Below are positions 17,449-24,868 of a stretch of 27,910 nucleotides of DNA, one piece after another. This DNA is from Acidobacteriota bacterium (GTDB lineage: Bacteria; Acidobacteriota; Terriglobia; Terriglobales; Acidobacteriaceae), in NCBI GenBank assembly GCA_021799405.1, contig JAJZAL010000042.1:1-27910 (forward strand), in the 5' to 3' direction. Numbering within the stretch: the first letter of the stretch is position 1; each line of letters starts with the position of its first letter. Made by a program: the position numbers and the translations under genes. The notes beneath the pieces were generated by a model. That model was not told where the DNA came from. It ran no database searches and saw nothing but the letters and a program-made list of their open reading frames with translations.

Positions 17449-18651
17449 TTACCCTCCTACTCCGCCGGCCTGTCCGAGCGAGAAGATCGGCAGGTACAGC
17501 GAAATGAGAATGAAGACTACCACCACACCCATGACGATAAGAATTGCCGGCTCAATCAGCGCCAGCGCCGCGGTCAGCGCCGTAGCCACGTCTTCTTCGA
17601 AGAACTCGGCTACCGAATTCAGCATTTGCGGCAGCGCGCCGGTCTGCTCGCCCACCGTGATCATCTCGGTGGCCAGGCCGGGGAAGACCTTGGTTCCCGC
17701 CAGCGAATCAGCCAGGCTCTTGCCCTCGCGCACTGTGCTGATGGACGAATACACTGCCCGAGAGACGCGCCGCGAAGAGATGGAGCGCGCCGCCGTCTCC
17801 AGCGACGGCACGAGCGGCAGGCCGCCGGTGAGCAACGTCGAAAGCGTGCGCGCAAACAGAGCCACCTGGTACTTGAGCCAGATCTTGCCGAATACCGGCA
17901 GGCCCACGCGGAATCCGTCCACAAAATCGCGCCCCCGCTCCGTGAGCGCGAAGCGGTAACCTGCCGCCCCGAGTGTTACCGCGGTCAACAGCAGCCAGAG
18001 AAAGTTATGGTGCAGCCACTTGCCGAAGGACATAAGGTCGGTCGTCATGGTTGGCAGTTTCGAGCCCATCTGGTCATAGAGCACCGCAAACTGCGGCACC
18101 ACCACGGTGAGCAGGAAAATCATCAACCCGATCACCAGCGTCAGCAGCATGGATGGATAAATCAGCGATGCCGTCAATTTTTTCCGGAAAGCCAGCGATA
18201 CTTTCTGGAAGTTCACATACCTCTCCAGCACCTCAGTCAAATTGCCGGAGCGCTCGCCCGCCAGAAGCGTCGTGGTGTACATCGTGGGGAATCCGCCTTG
18301 CGCCTCGAAGGCGGCGGAAAGCGCCTCGCCGGTCTTCACGCGGCTGGCCACGTCGTCCAACTGGCTGGAGAACTGGGCGCTCTTCTGGATCTTGCTCAGC
18401 ATCTGCAGCGAGCCCAGGATGGGCAGCCCGGCCCGGATCAGTGTCAGGAATTGCTGGTTGAAGACGAGGAACGGCTCCAGCTTTACCTTGCGGTTCGCCA
18501 TCCAGCTCATGCCGCCCCGCTCGCGCACCGAGAAGACGTGATATCCGGCATGGGTGAACCGCGCGCGCAACTCCTCGGCGGTTGCCGCCGTCTGGACCTG
18601 CTCCTGCACGCGGCCGCGCTCATCGGCCAATCTGATGACGAACTCTGCCAT
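17449..18651 (-). CDS. pilC: PilC/GspF-type inner-membrane platform protein
   Basis: This 400-residue polytopic membrane protein is the first gene of the operon. It has two repeated T2SSF domains (about residues 65-190 and 265-390), each with the helical cytoplasmic bundle motif (QQFLTLIRAGLPI; ARTLSTLLTGGLPL), and three membrane segments near 165-190, 215-240 and 370-395. PilC/GspF couples the ATPase to pilin extraction and assembly. The ATG at 18651 has GGAG very close upstream. It is followed 6 nt later by the ATPase gene. The promoter must lie in the 236-bp gap upstream, where I see no convincing boxes. Confidence 0.94.
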   Translation of the reverse strand: MAEFVIRLADERGRVQEQVQTAATAEELRARFTHAGYHVFSVRERGGMSWMANRKVKLEPFLVFNQQFLTLIRAGLPILGSLQMLSKIQKSAQFSSQLDDVASRVKTGEALSAAFEAQGGFPTMYTTTLLAGERSGNLTEVLERYVNFQKVSLAFRKKLTASLIYPSMLLTLVIGLMIFLLTVVVPQFAVLYDQMGSKLPTMTTDLMSFGKWLHHNFLWLLLTAVTLGAAGYRFALTERGRDFVDGFRVGLPVFGKIWLKYQVALFARTLSTLLTGGLPLVPSLETAARSISSRRVSRAVYSSISTVREGKSLADSLAGTKVFPGLATEMITVGEQTGALPQMLNSVAEFFEEDVATALTAALALIEPAILIVMGVVVVFILISLYLPIFSLGQAGGVGG

Positions 18652-18887
18652 AGCTCCGCTCGCCGGGGACTCTCCTGCCGTTCCCGGTCAGCCTCTAGAA
18701 TCTACTCAAATTCAAGGGTATCAGTCTCAACAGCAAGATAGACGAAGATGGCTTGCCAAGCGCTCGACTGGTGACGCGCCGGCCGGCAACGTCGCCCACC
18801 GCGCAGGTAAGATCAAGGGAAACATCAGCGAAGCCCCTAAAAGGTGCGCATGGCAGCGTGCTGCGGCCGGGGGAGGGGTGGAGGCTC
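18652..18887. other. Gap between the Tad-like genes and the pilus operon
   Basis: This gap of 236 bp has no gene. It should hold the end of the TadE transcript and the promoter of the pilus operon. A short GCAGC-GT-GCTGC hairpin (18853-18864), followed on the minus strand about 10 nt later by TTTT, is a weak terminator candidate. No clear -35/-10 pair was found, so read-through from the Tad-like genes into the pilus operon is possible. Confidence 0.35.
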
Positions 18888-19445
18888 CTACTGCGAAAAC
18901 ACCATGGACGACGAACTTGTGACCGGCAATATCACCGACCTCCAGAATGGGACGTTCAGAGGGAAGTTATACGTGACTGTCACTCGAACCTGATCGCCCG
19001 GAGCATTGCACGATGTGCCTTCTCCGCAGGATGCCCACGTTGTGTTGTCCGCCGAGACCTGAGAGGTTTCTACCGTCACGTTCATAAGGTTCGCGGAGTC
19101 GATACCGGGGTATCCAAGGGTCTTGACATAGTTCGCAATTTCGTCCTCCGTCGCCCCGCTCGGCTGGGACGGGTCGGTGGGGCAGACGATACCGGAAAGG
19201 GTTGGCGTGTTTGTGCAGGAGGTGCTTCCGCGAACGATGGCCCACCGGCTGCCCTCCCGGGCGGCGTCGGAGACATAGTGGTATGCATAAAACGCCAACG
19301 TCATCTCAAAGAGGCCGAGCAGCAGCATCACGAGGATGGAGCAGGTCAGCGCCATCTCCACCAGGGCCGCGCCGCTTTCGTCTTTTAGGCGCCTGCCCCG
19401 CGAGCCGATCATTCCAAAACTCGGATTGAGATTCTTCGTTCGCAT
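18888..19445 (-). CDS. TadE-like minor pilin, second of module 1
   Basis: This 185-residue TadE-family protein is anchored by one hydrophobic helix near residues 30-52. The motif SGAALVEMAL fits a prepilin-peptidase site G|AALVE with Glu at +5. The segment AREGSRWAIVRGSTSCTNTP is shared, with small changes, with the second TadE of module 3, and both end in a Ser-rich strand plus a final Gln (MVFSQ here). The start is the ATG at 19445, overlapping the upstream TadE stop as TGATG, so the pair is translationally coupled. The longer open frame upstream lies inside the other gene and is not used. Known TadE/TadF proteins are minor pseudopilins of tight-adherence pili; the role here is inferred. 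Confidence 0.85.
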   Translation of the reverse strand: MRTKNLNPSFGMIGSRGRRLKDESGAALVEMALTCSILVMLLLGLFEMTLAFYAYHYVSDAAREGSRWAIVRGSTSCTNTPTLSGIVCPTDPSQPSGATEDEIANYVKTLGYPGIDSANLMNVTVETSQVSADNTTWASCGEGTSCNAPGDQVRVTVTYNFPLNVPFWRSVILPVTSSSSMVFSQ

Positions 19446-19939
19446 CAGTACAACACCTCTTGGATTGCACGTCCGGTAAGCGTGAACGATGTGGGCAGCC
19501 CCTGGACATGGATCAGCGGATCGAAATTCGCGGTAGTCGTTACGATGAGCGTCTCCACGTTGTGGGAGCCAGGACAATTCGAGATGGTGAAACCGGTGCA
19601 AGATTGTCCCGACACCGTGCCATTCGAACAGCCGCACACGAGCGCCGGAGTCACCGAAGTCAGCGGCAAATTAGCCGCGTCGGTCTCGGCCGCCGCCTGG
19701 ATCGCGGGCCAGTTCTCAGGATCGGCGGTAGTGCTGTTTTGCGCCCCGTACCGCACTGCCGCTTCAGCAGCGTTCGAAACCTCGATTGCCGCGTAGGCCA
19801 CTCGGGCCAGCTCCGCCGCCCCCAGCAGGAGCAAGAGCAAGATCGGCACCGTAAGCGCAAGCTCCACGAGAGCTTGCCCAGCCTCCTTATGGCGAGGCAT
19901 GCCTGCGAATCTGCCAAATCTCCATCTCCAATTCGACAT
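19445..19939 (-). CDS. TadE-like minor pilin, first of module 1
   Basis: The product is 164 residues. A basic leader (about 1-20) precedes AGQALVELALTVPILLLLLLG, giving a G|QALVE prepilin-like site with Glu5 and a membrane helix. The periplasmic part holds several Cys residues (CGCSNG, QSCTG, SNCPG) that could form disulfides, and FDPLIHVQGLP near the end is shared with the corresponding TadE of module 3. AGGAGG is 7 nt before the ATG. The TadG gene ends 11 nt upstream, so G-E-E is one transcript. Confidence 0.86.
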   Translation of the reverse strand: MSNWRWRFGRFAGMPRHKEAGQALVELALTVPILLLLLLGAAELARVAYAAIEVSNAAEAAVRYGAQNSTTADPENWPAIQAAAETDAANLPLTSVTPALVCGCSNGTVSGQSCTGFTISNCPGSHNVETLIVTTTANFDPLIHVQGLPTSFTLTGRAIQEVLY

Positions 19940-19950
19940 CTTCAGTCCTC

Positions 19951-21339
19951 CTACTCCACAAGCGTGATGCTCGACAAAGGCGAACCGTCATGTTCTGACG
20001 CATAGTTGGTCACGCATATGCTGCCGGTTTGCTGGTCGAGGGCTCCCACAACCAGGCCGGATATAAGCGCGTATCCGCCCGCGTCCTGCATGTTCAGGGT
20101 GATTCCCGGGGCATCGATGACTCCATCGAATTCCAGTCCCGCGGCAGAGGTTGCGGTGAGCGTCTGGCATGTTGATCCGCCGCCACCTGCCGCGCCCCAT
20201 TGAATGGTCCACTGAGTCGTATTTGCCCATGGCGCGGCGAACAGGATGCCGTTGATTGCGCCATTGGCCGGGGGGGCGCAGGCGGTCGGTGTCGTCCCTG
20301 AGAGATCGGTCGAGACACAGGGAGCTTCAAGGTTTACGTTGGTGGTGGACGTCACGCCCAGGTTTCCGGTATTAAGGTCAAAAGTGACGCCCGTCGCCGT
20401 CATGTAGTTGCCGAGGTTAACATCCCCAGTGAACACATACAGGCCGGGTTGCAATATCAGATCAGCTCCCGATGTGCCCTGGAACAAGACGTTGCCGTTA
20501 ATGCAAACACCCGCCGACGTCATATTAGGAGTAATCTGGCTGTTGACCATCGACTGGGTGACGACGGTGTAGGTTTCGTTCTTTTGATATCCATTCTTGG
20601 CCGTTGTTGTGGTTCCCCCCGTCAGGTTTATGCAGTTGGAAGGACTGGGCAGCGAAAGCTGAAGCTCCTGGGGTAGCTGTTGTCCGGGCACCCCCGTCGT
20701 CACCGGCGTTGGAGTTGTGTTGCTATTTCCGGATTGGGTCCACGACGTCGCCACCGTCCCTACGAATTCGGTATTGACGTAATTGCCCTGCCCCTTGACC
20801 ACAATGGAGTCAGGAGAGCTCGAGTTTACATAGACTCCACACGCTTGATTGCCGTCGGCGCCCGTTATGGTGCCGCTTCCCTGGATATTGAAATCCGTGC
20901 CTGAAGTGTTCATCAGCCAAAAGCAGGCCCGGCCAGCGACCCCGGCCGCCACAGCCCGCGCGGCCACCCTGACGGAGTTCAAGCCGAAAAGGCCCATGAA
21001 GGTAGTGGGATTCGGCGTGGAGACGATTGCCTCCACAAATCCTGACCTTCCAGCGTTCGGGCCATCAGCCGGGGGCATGTGGATCGTAACCACATTCCCG
21101 CTCCCGTCAGTCACCCCGTTCCTCGATGCCGCAGCTATTGCGGGTGCGGTCGGATCTTGACCGTAACTCTCATACAGCGCACCGGCGGTTGCCGCCGCAT
21201 CCGCCGCGATCTGGAGGTTCCGCCGGGCGTGGAAGAGCATGCCCACATCGACGGCCAGTCCCACAAATCCCAGCATTAGCACCATGCTGAGCGCCGTCAT
21301 GACCAAAACCTGTCCGCTTTCCTTTTTCCGGACCTGCAT
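19951..21339 (-). CDS. TadG-like pilin-anchored surface protein, module 1
   Basis: This 462-residue protein begins with the TadG-type region: ESGQVLVMTALSM, a hydrophobic helix (about residues 10-32), then LAVDVGMLFHARRNLQIAADAA. The glycine of the prepilin-like site is present, but position +5 is Met rather than Glu. The body (about 130-460) is Gly/Thr/Asn-rich and beta-prone, with an ILFAAPW segment that corresponds to the IIYAP segment of its paralogues. I see no DxSxS metal site, so it lacks the vWA domain of classical TadG. It ends SSITLVE, a tail shared by all three TadGs here. AAGGAG lies 5 nt before the ATG. Its function is likely at the cell surface, but the partner machine is not known. 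Confidence 0.84.
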   Translation of the reverse strand: MQVRKKESGQVLVMTALSMVLMLGFVGLAVDVGMLFHARRNLQIAADAAATAGALYESYGQDPTAPAIAAASRNGVTDGSGNVVTIHMPPADGPNAGRSGFVEAIVSTPNPTTFMGLFGLNSVRVAARAVAAGVAGRACFWLMNTSGTDFNIQGSGTITGADGNQACGVYVNSSSPDSIVVKGQGNYVNTEFVGTVATSWTQSGNSNTTPTPVTTGVPGQQLPQELQLSLPSPSNCINLTGGTTTTAKNGYQKNETYTVVTQSMVNSQITPNMTSAGVCINGNVLFQGTSGADLILQPGLYVFTGDVNLGNYMTATGVTFDLNTGNLGVTSTTNVNLEAPCVSTDLSGTTPTACAPPANGAINGILFAAPWANTTQWTIQWGAAGGGGSTCQTLTATSAAGLEFDGVIDAPGITLNMQDAGGYALISGLVVGALDQQTGSICVTNYASEHDGSPLSSITLVE

Positions 21340-21959
21340 CGTGGCTCCTTCCGCGTCTCACGGGCCGCATCTGCCGGCTTGCGAGACCCGCCGGGTACTC
21401 GCAGCCGAATGGATTGCTGCATATTGAGAGCACAGAAGGATAGCCTGCCCTGCTTCTCCGGCGGCCTCAGAAACGTTGTACCCTTTTGAGATTCTTCGAG
21501 GCTGCCTGCGCCTGATGGCCGCGGCGGCTTGAGGAGATCGGCGTCGAGGTACACGAATCCCGGAATCGCTATGAGCGAAGAAGGCGCCGGCGAGACGAAG
21601 CAGCAAGTTCATCCTTGCCCCCTGTGCAACGTCAACAACAGACTTTGTCCGAGGGCAGTAGAGTAATACGGAATGGTTAGGCAAACAAGTAGTTAGCCGG
21701 ATTGCAATCAATCAGAAGTAACCGATCTCAGGTCACTTTTGGACTAAGGGTTCGGTTATCTTTTTGGGAGAGGCGGATCGCCGAAGCAGGCGCAGACACA
21801 CCTCGCGTGGGATCGACGTTTTTCATGGAGCGACTCTGAATGCACACCGTCGATGAGCGGAATGCGCAAAATACAGAGCCCCTCGGGCGAAGGCTGTGGA
21901 CGCCCGAGGGGCTTGTCGAAGGAGGAACCGCATCCGCGCGGGGCGGATCTTTCAGCCGG
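21340..21959. other. Intergenic region between two TadG genes
   Basis: This region of 620 bp has no supported gene. It holds the leader and promoter region of the module 1 TadG and the terminator of the solitary TadG. The element GGTCACTTTTG (21731-21741) is repeated exactly at 23585-23595 upstream of the solitary TadG. A TACTTG-N17-TATTAC pair on the minus strand near 21660-21690 is a weak promoter candidate. Short open frames on the minus strand look non-coding. Confidence 0.4.
21877..21913 (-). terminator. Intrinsic terminator of the solitary TadG gene
   Basis: A perfect 13-bp GC-rich stem (AGCCCCTCGGGCG and its complement) with an 11-nt loop lies 46 nt past the TadG stop. On the minus strand it is followed by CTGTATTTTGCG. 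It ends this transcript, making the middle TadG monocistronic. Confidence 0.75.
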
Positions 21960-23282
21960 TCACTCCACGAGCGTAATTCTGGTCAGCGGGTTGGTGCTCC
22001 CCCCTGGGCTATATTGATTCAATTGGATGGTCGCGGTCTTGTCATAGAGGGTGCCGACGATAATATCGGCATTCATTGTAAGGGATGTGCAATTTCCGCA
22101 GCCGCTATCCTGAAGATAGAGCTGAGCGTCGGGGGCATAGATAATCCCGGTAAGCGTTCCCACGGCATTGCCCTTCTGGATCGTGATCGTGTTGGTGTTG
22201 GGCACGGGCTCCATGATTACAACGCCGTTGGTCTCGCCCGCGGTGGGCGCGACAAGGTCGAAGGTCGTGTTTGTGGTTATAGCCAGGGCGCCGCCCTGAA
22301 TATCCAGCGTTGTGCCACTGGAAGCCGAGTTTACCTCGCCGCCATTGGCGCCATTGATGGTGACACCCTGCTCAAAGACATAGATTCCCGCGCCGAGGTT
22401 TACGGGAACTGTCGCATTTGTCTGGATGACCACAGGCTGGCTGAAGCAAACAGCCTGGCCGATTCCGGGTCCCGTGACATTTCCCGCGAGCGTAATCGTG
22501 CCAGTTGACGAAGTCGGGTATGTGTATCCGGCCTCAGCGGTATCGGTACTGCCGGTCGCGGTGGGATAGCCATCCCCCTTGCTCGTGCAGCCTCCATTCG
22601 TCGGAGTGGGTCCGGTCAAATTCAGAGGATCGCTCACCGGAGCACCACCCGTGACCGGAGACGGAGTGCTGTCGCTACTGTGTCCGCCGTCGCCTCCTAC
22701 CACGGACACCCATTTGGCGGAAAGGGTGCCGGAGGCCCCGGTGAATTGCAGCGCGTTAGGGTCAGTCGAATCAACCACGACGCCGCAGCCCGGCGCATTC
22801 ACCACAAATGATCCCTGCAGGTCCATAGCGTCGGTAGCGGTGGGGTTCAGCACGTAGATGCAGGCATCTCCTGTGCCGCCATCTCCGGCGACCGCCCGAG
22901 CAGTCACCTTCACTGAGTTCATTCCGAACAGTGACATGAACCAGGTCGGATTCGGCTGCGCGACGACGGCCTCAACAAAGCCTGCAGTGCCCTTATTGGG
23001 ACCATCCGCCGGGGGCGTACTTACCGTCAGGTCGGAGAGGTCAGTGATTCCGTTTGCGGTGGCCGCGCTCTTCGCCGCGGCAATCGCGGATGACGAGGAG
23101 GCGTTGTACTTGTAATCCACCGCTCCAGCCAGCGCGGCCGCATCCGCGGCGATCTGCATGTTCCGCCTGACGTGGAACAGCATGCCCACGTCAATGGCCA
23201 GCCCGGCGAACCCCATCATCAGGGTCATGCTCATCGCCGCAAGTACCAGGACCTGCCCAGATTCGTTCTTCCAGAGCTTCAT
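21960..23282 (-). CDS. TadG-like pilin-anchored surface protein, solitary
   Basis: The product is 440 residues. The N-terminus has NESGQVLVLAAMSM, a hydrophobic helix (about 10-32) and RRNMQIAADAAALAGA (about 38-54). Position +5 after the Gly is Leu, not Glu. The body contains regularly spaced short beta-type strands, such as GAGIYVFEQGVTI, GTTLDIQGGALAI and GIIYAPDAQLYL, suggesting a repetitive beta structure. Paired Cys residues occur (CGNC near the end). It ends TRITLVE. It is close in sequence to the module 3 TadG (shared PPADGPNKG, NPTWFM, APGCGV, GDGG segments). The ATG at 23282 has AGGAGGGG 5 nt upstream; the open frame further upstream has no resemblance. It has no TadE partner and a terminator follows directly. 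Confidence 0.85.
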   Translation of the reverse strand: MKLWKNESGQVLVLAAMSMTLMMGFAGLAIDVGMLFHVRRNMQIAADAAALAGAVDYKYNASSSSAIAAAKSAATANGITDLSDLTVSTPPADGPNKGTAGFVEAVVAQPNPTWFMSLFGMNSVKVTARAVAGDGGTGDACIYVLNPTATDAMDLQGSFVVNAPGCGVVVDSTDPNALQFTGASGTLSAKWVSVVGGDGGHSSDSTPSPVTGGAPVSDPLNLTGPTPTNGGCTSKGDGYPTATGSTDTAEAGYTYPTSSTGTITLAGNVTGPGIGQAVCFSQPVVIQTNATVPVNLGAGIYVFEQGVTINGANGGEVNSASSGTTLDIQGGALAITTNTTFDLVAPTAGETNGVVIMEPVPNTNTITIQKGNAVGTLTGIIYAPDAQLYLQDSGCGNCTSLTMNADIIVGTLYDKTATIQLNQYSPGGSTNPLTRITLVE

Positions 23283-23513
23283 TGCAGCCCCTCCTGCGTT
23301 ATCCCAATCGCATCGGTTCGTGGCAAGCCCGGTTTCAGGACAATTCACCAGACTCGAACGGCCAGATGCGTTCATCCATGCACGATTTGGCGCGAATGCC
23401 CTGGACACGTCTGTCTCTTCTGTTTGTAGAAAAAAGAAGAAGTGTTGGCACGAAGCAACAAATCTGATTTTTGATCCCGGATGCGACCTCCAAATCACAT
23501 TGCCGGGAACTCC

Positions 23514-23567
23514 ATTATGCTTTTGCGCAAATCTGAGAACAATAGAAGAAGCGGTCTGCCCCGTAAC
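23514..23567 (-). promoter_or_regulatory. Candidate promoter with upstream element, solitary TadG
   Basis: On the minus strand ACGGGGCAGAC (23564-23554, preceded by a further AC-type match) is followed after 11 bp by TTGTTC (23542-23537), then 17 bp, then CATAAT (23519-23514). The same upstream element occurs at the same 11-bp distance from the -35 box of the module 3 TadG. This supports a common activator site. Confidence 0.5.
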
Positions 23568-23729
23568 CTAGGGAATCTCTCGGTGGTCACTTTTGTTGTA
23601 GACCGTGGAGTTACTTTCAAGGAATCCGCGCGTTACGCCTCATCTCGGACTTTGATTACGATGCCGGCGCAAACACAACTGAGCTGTTGTTCAGATACGG
23701 AAGATGGGAAGGAATCCAAGTAACTCGTA

Positions 23730-23749
23730 AGGGCGCCGGCCGGCGCCCT
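23730..23749 (-). terminator. Perfect 20-bp palindrome after module 3
   Basis: AGGGCGCCGG is followed directly by its reverse complement, 19 nt past the stop of the last TadE of module 3. It is probably a terminator or a transcript-end hairpin. No U-tract follows, so efficiency is uncertain. Confidence 0.5.
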
Positions 23750-23768
23750 CCCGCTGCGGGGATTGTGG

Positions 23769-24335
23769 CTACTGTGCAATCACCATGGTGGATGTGCTGC
23801 TTACATTCAGTGTGGTTGACTGCCAGAAGGGAATGCTCAATGGAAAAGGATAGGTCACGGTTACCTGTACCTGATTGCCCGGCGCGTTGGGGGCGCCCGA
23901 GCTACAGCCTCCAGTTGACCATGTTGCGCCGGTTGAGGTCGGGATACCTCCGCAAAGAAATGTCGTAGTCGCCGTCAGAGCCCCAGAGTTGATCCCGGGG
24001 TATCCCAGGGTCTGCACATAGGTTTGAATATCGGAGCCACTGGCGTTGCAATTTTGCAGGTTCGGTGTATTGGTACAGGATTCAGAACCGCGGACAATCG
24101 CCCAGCGGGTAGCTTCCCGGGCTGCCTCGGCGACGAAATGATAGCTATAAAAAGCAAGAGTCATTTCAAAGACACCGAACAGCATCGCGAAGAGCACAGC
24201 GGATGCCAGGGCCATCTCGACAAGGTTCGCGCCTTCTTCGCCGCGAAGAGTGCGAGGCTCGCGCTGTCCTATTCCAACTCGGTTGGCCGCGCCCATCAGC
24301 CGTAGGCGGCCCAATTTGTTCTGCCAATTACGCAT
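23769..24335 (-). CDS. TadE-like minor pilin, second of module 3
   Basis: The product is 188 residues. The prepilin-like site is EEG|ANLVEMAL with Glu at +5, followed by a hydrophobic helix, then FYSYHFVAEAAREATRWAIV. The SESCTNTPNLQNC stretch and the C-terminal ending TMVIAQ mirror the second TadE of module 1, so they are paralogues. I chose the ATG at 24335, with GGTG/AAGG a few nt upstream. An in-frame ATG at 24386 would overlap the preceding TadE by 16 nt and add a basic stretch. It is the last gene of the G-E-E transcript. Confidence 0.84.
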   Translation of the reverse strand: MRNWQNKLGRLRLMGAANRVGIGQREPRTLRGEEGANLVEMALASAVLFAMLFGVFEMTLAFYSYHFVAEAAREATRWAIVRGSESCTNTPNLQNCNASGSDIQTYVQTLGYPGINSGALTATTTFLCGGIPTSTGATWSTGGCSSGAPNAPGNQVQVTVTYPFPLSIPFWQSTTLNVSSTSTMVIAQ

Positions 24336-24370
24336 GCGTTTCACCTTCCCTTCGCATCTCGCATTCCGCG

Positions 24371-24856
24371 TCAGCACTGCTCGCATTTTTGATTTGCGTT
24401 GCCATACAAGGTGAATGTGCTGGGAAGCCCGGGTATGTATATCAGAGGGTCGAAGGTCGTACTCGTCTGCACCGTGAGGATGTCCTCAACGTGAGCATCA
24501 GTCCCTGAACACTGGTTCGTGCCGGAGTCATAAGTTGAGCCGTCGGAGCAAACTGTGGTAACTGAGGTGCTGGATAAAGAAACCCCCGAAAGACCGTAGG
24601 CCTCTTCCTTAGCGGCAGTCGCCATGCCAGTTGCATCGCCCATAGTGGCAGGATTTTGCGCCCCGTATGCAACCGCGGCCTTGGCAGCATTGGCAACCTC
24701 GATGGCCGCATAGGCTACCCGGGCCAATTCTCCTGCTCCCAATAACAGCAGGAGCAGGACTGGCAACGTAAGCGCGGTTTCGACAAGCGCCTGCCCGGAT
24801 TGGTCGCCGCGGCGCCCTCTCATCCAACCTTGATGCCGGAGGTTTCTGTCGGTCAT
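24371..24856 (-). CDS. TadE-like minor pilin, first of module 3
   Basis: The product is 161 residues with a basic leader and SGQALVETALTLPVLLLLLLG, giving G|QALVE with Glu5 and a membrane helix. LARVAYAAIEVANAAKAAVAYGAQN is close to the first TadE of module 1 (quoted in part; residues about 43-67). FDPLIYIPGLP near the end is also shared. It ends with two Cys in KCEQC, unlike its paralogue. Two in-frame ATGs compete; the one at 24856 has GGGAG 6 nt upstream, while the one at 24862 abuts it. The TadG gene ends 12 nt before the start. Confidence 0.85.
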   Translation of the reverse strand: MTDRNLRHQGWMRGRRGDQSGQALVETALTLPVLLLLLLGAGELARVAYAAIEVANAAKAAVAYGAQNPATMGDATGMATAAKEEAYGLSGVSLSSTSVTTVCSDGSTYDSGTNQCSGTDAHVEDILTVQTSTTFDPLIYIPGLPSTFTLYGNANQKCEQC

Positions 24857-24868
24857 CCCCATCTCCCT

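Larger units (their letters stand above)
23283..23768. other. Intergenic region upstream of the solitary TadG
   Basis: This region of 486 bp has no supported gene. It contains, on the minus strand, the end of module 3 (palindrome at 23730-23749), a shared upstream element and promoter (23514-23567), and a leader of about 225 nt that ends in a strong ribosome-binding site. A short CCCGC/GCGGG hairpin sits at about 23751-23761. Confidence 0.5.

Noticed and set aside
16003..18741. A 912-codon plus-strand open frame opposite pilB and pilC
   Set aside because: It is antisense to two strongly conserved genes with all motifs intact, and its product is His/Gln/Arg-rich without any recognisable domain. 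It is a shadow caused by high-GC codon usage.
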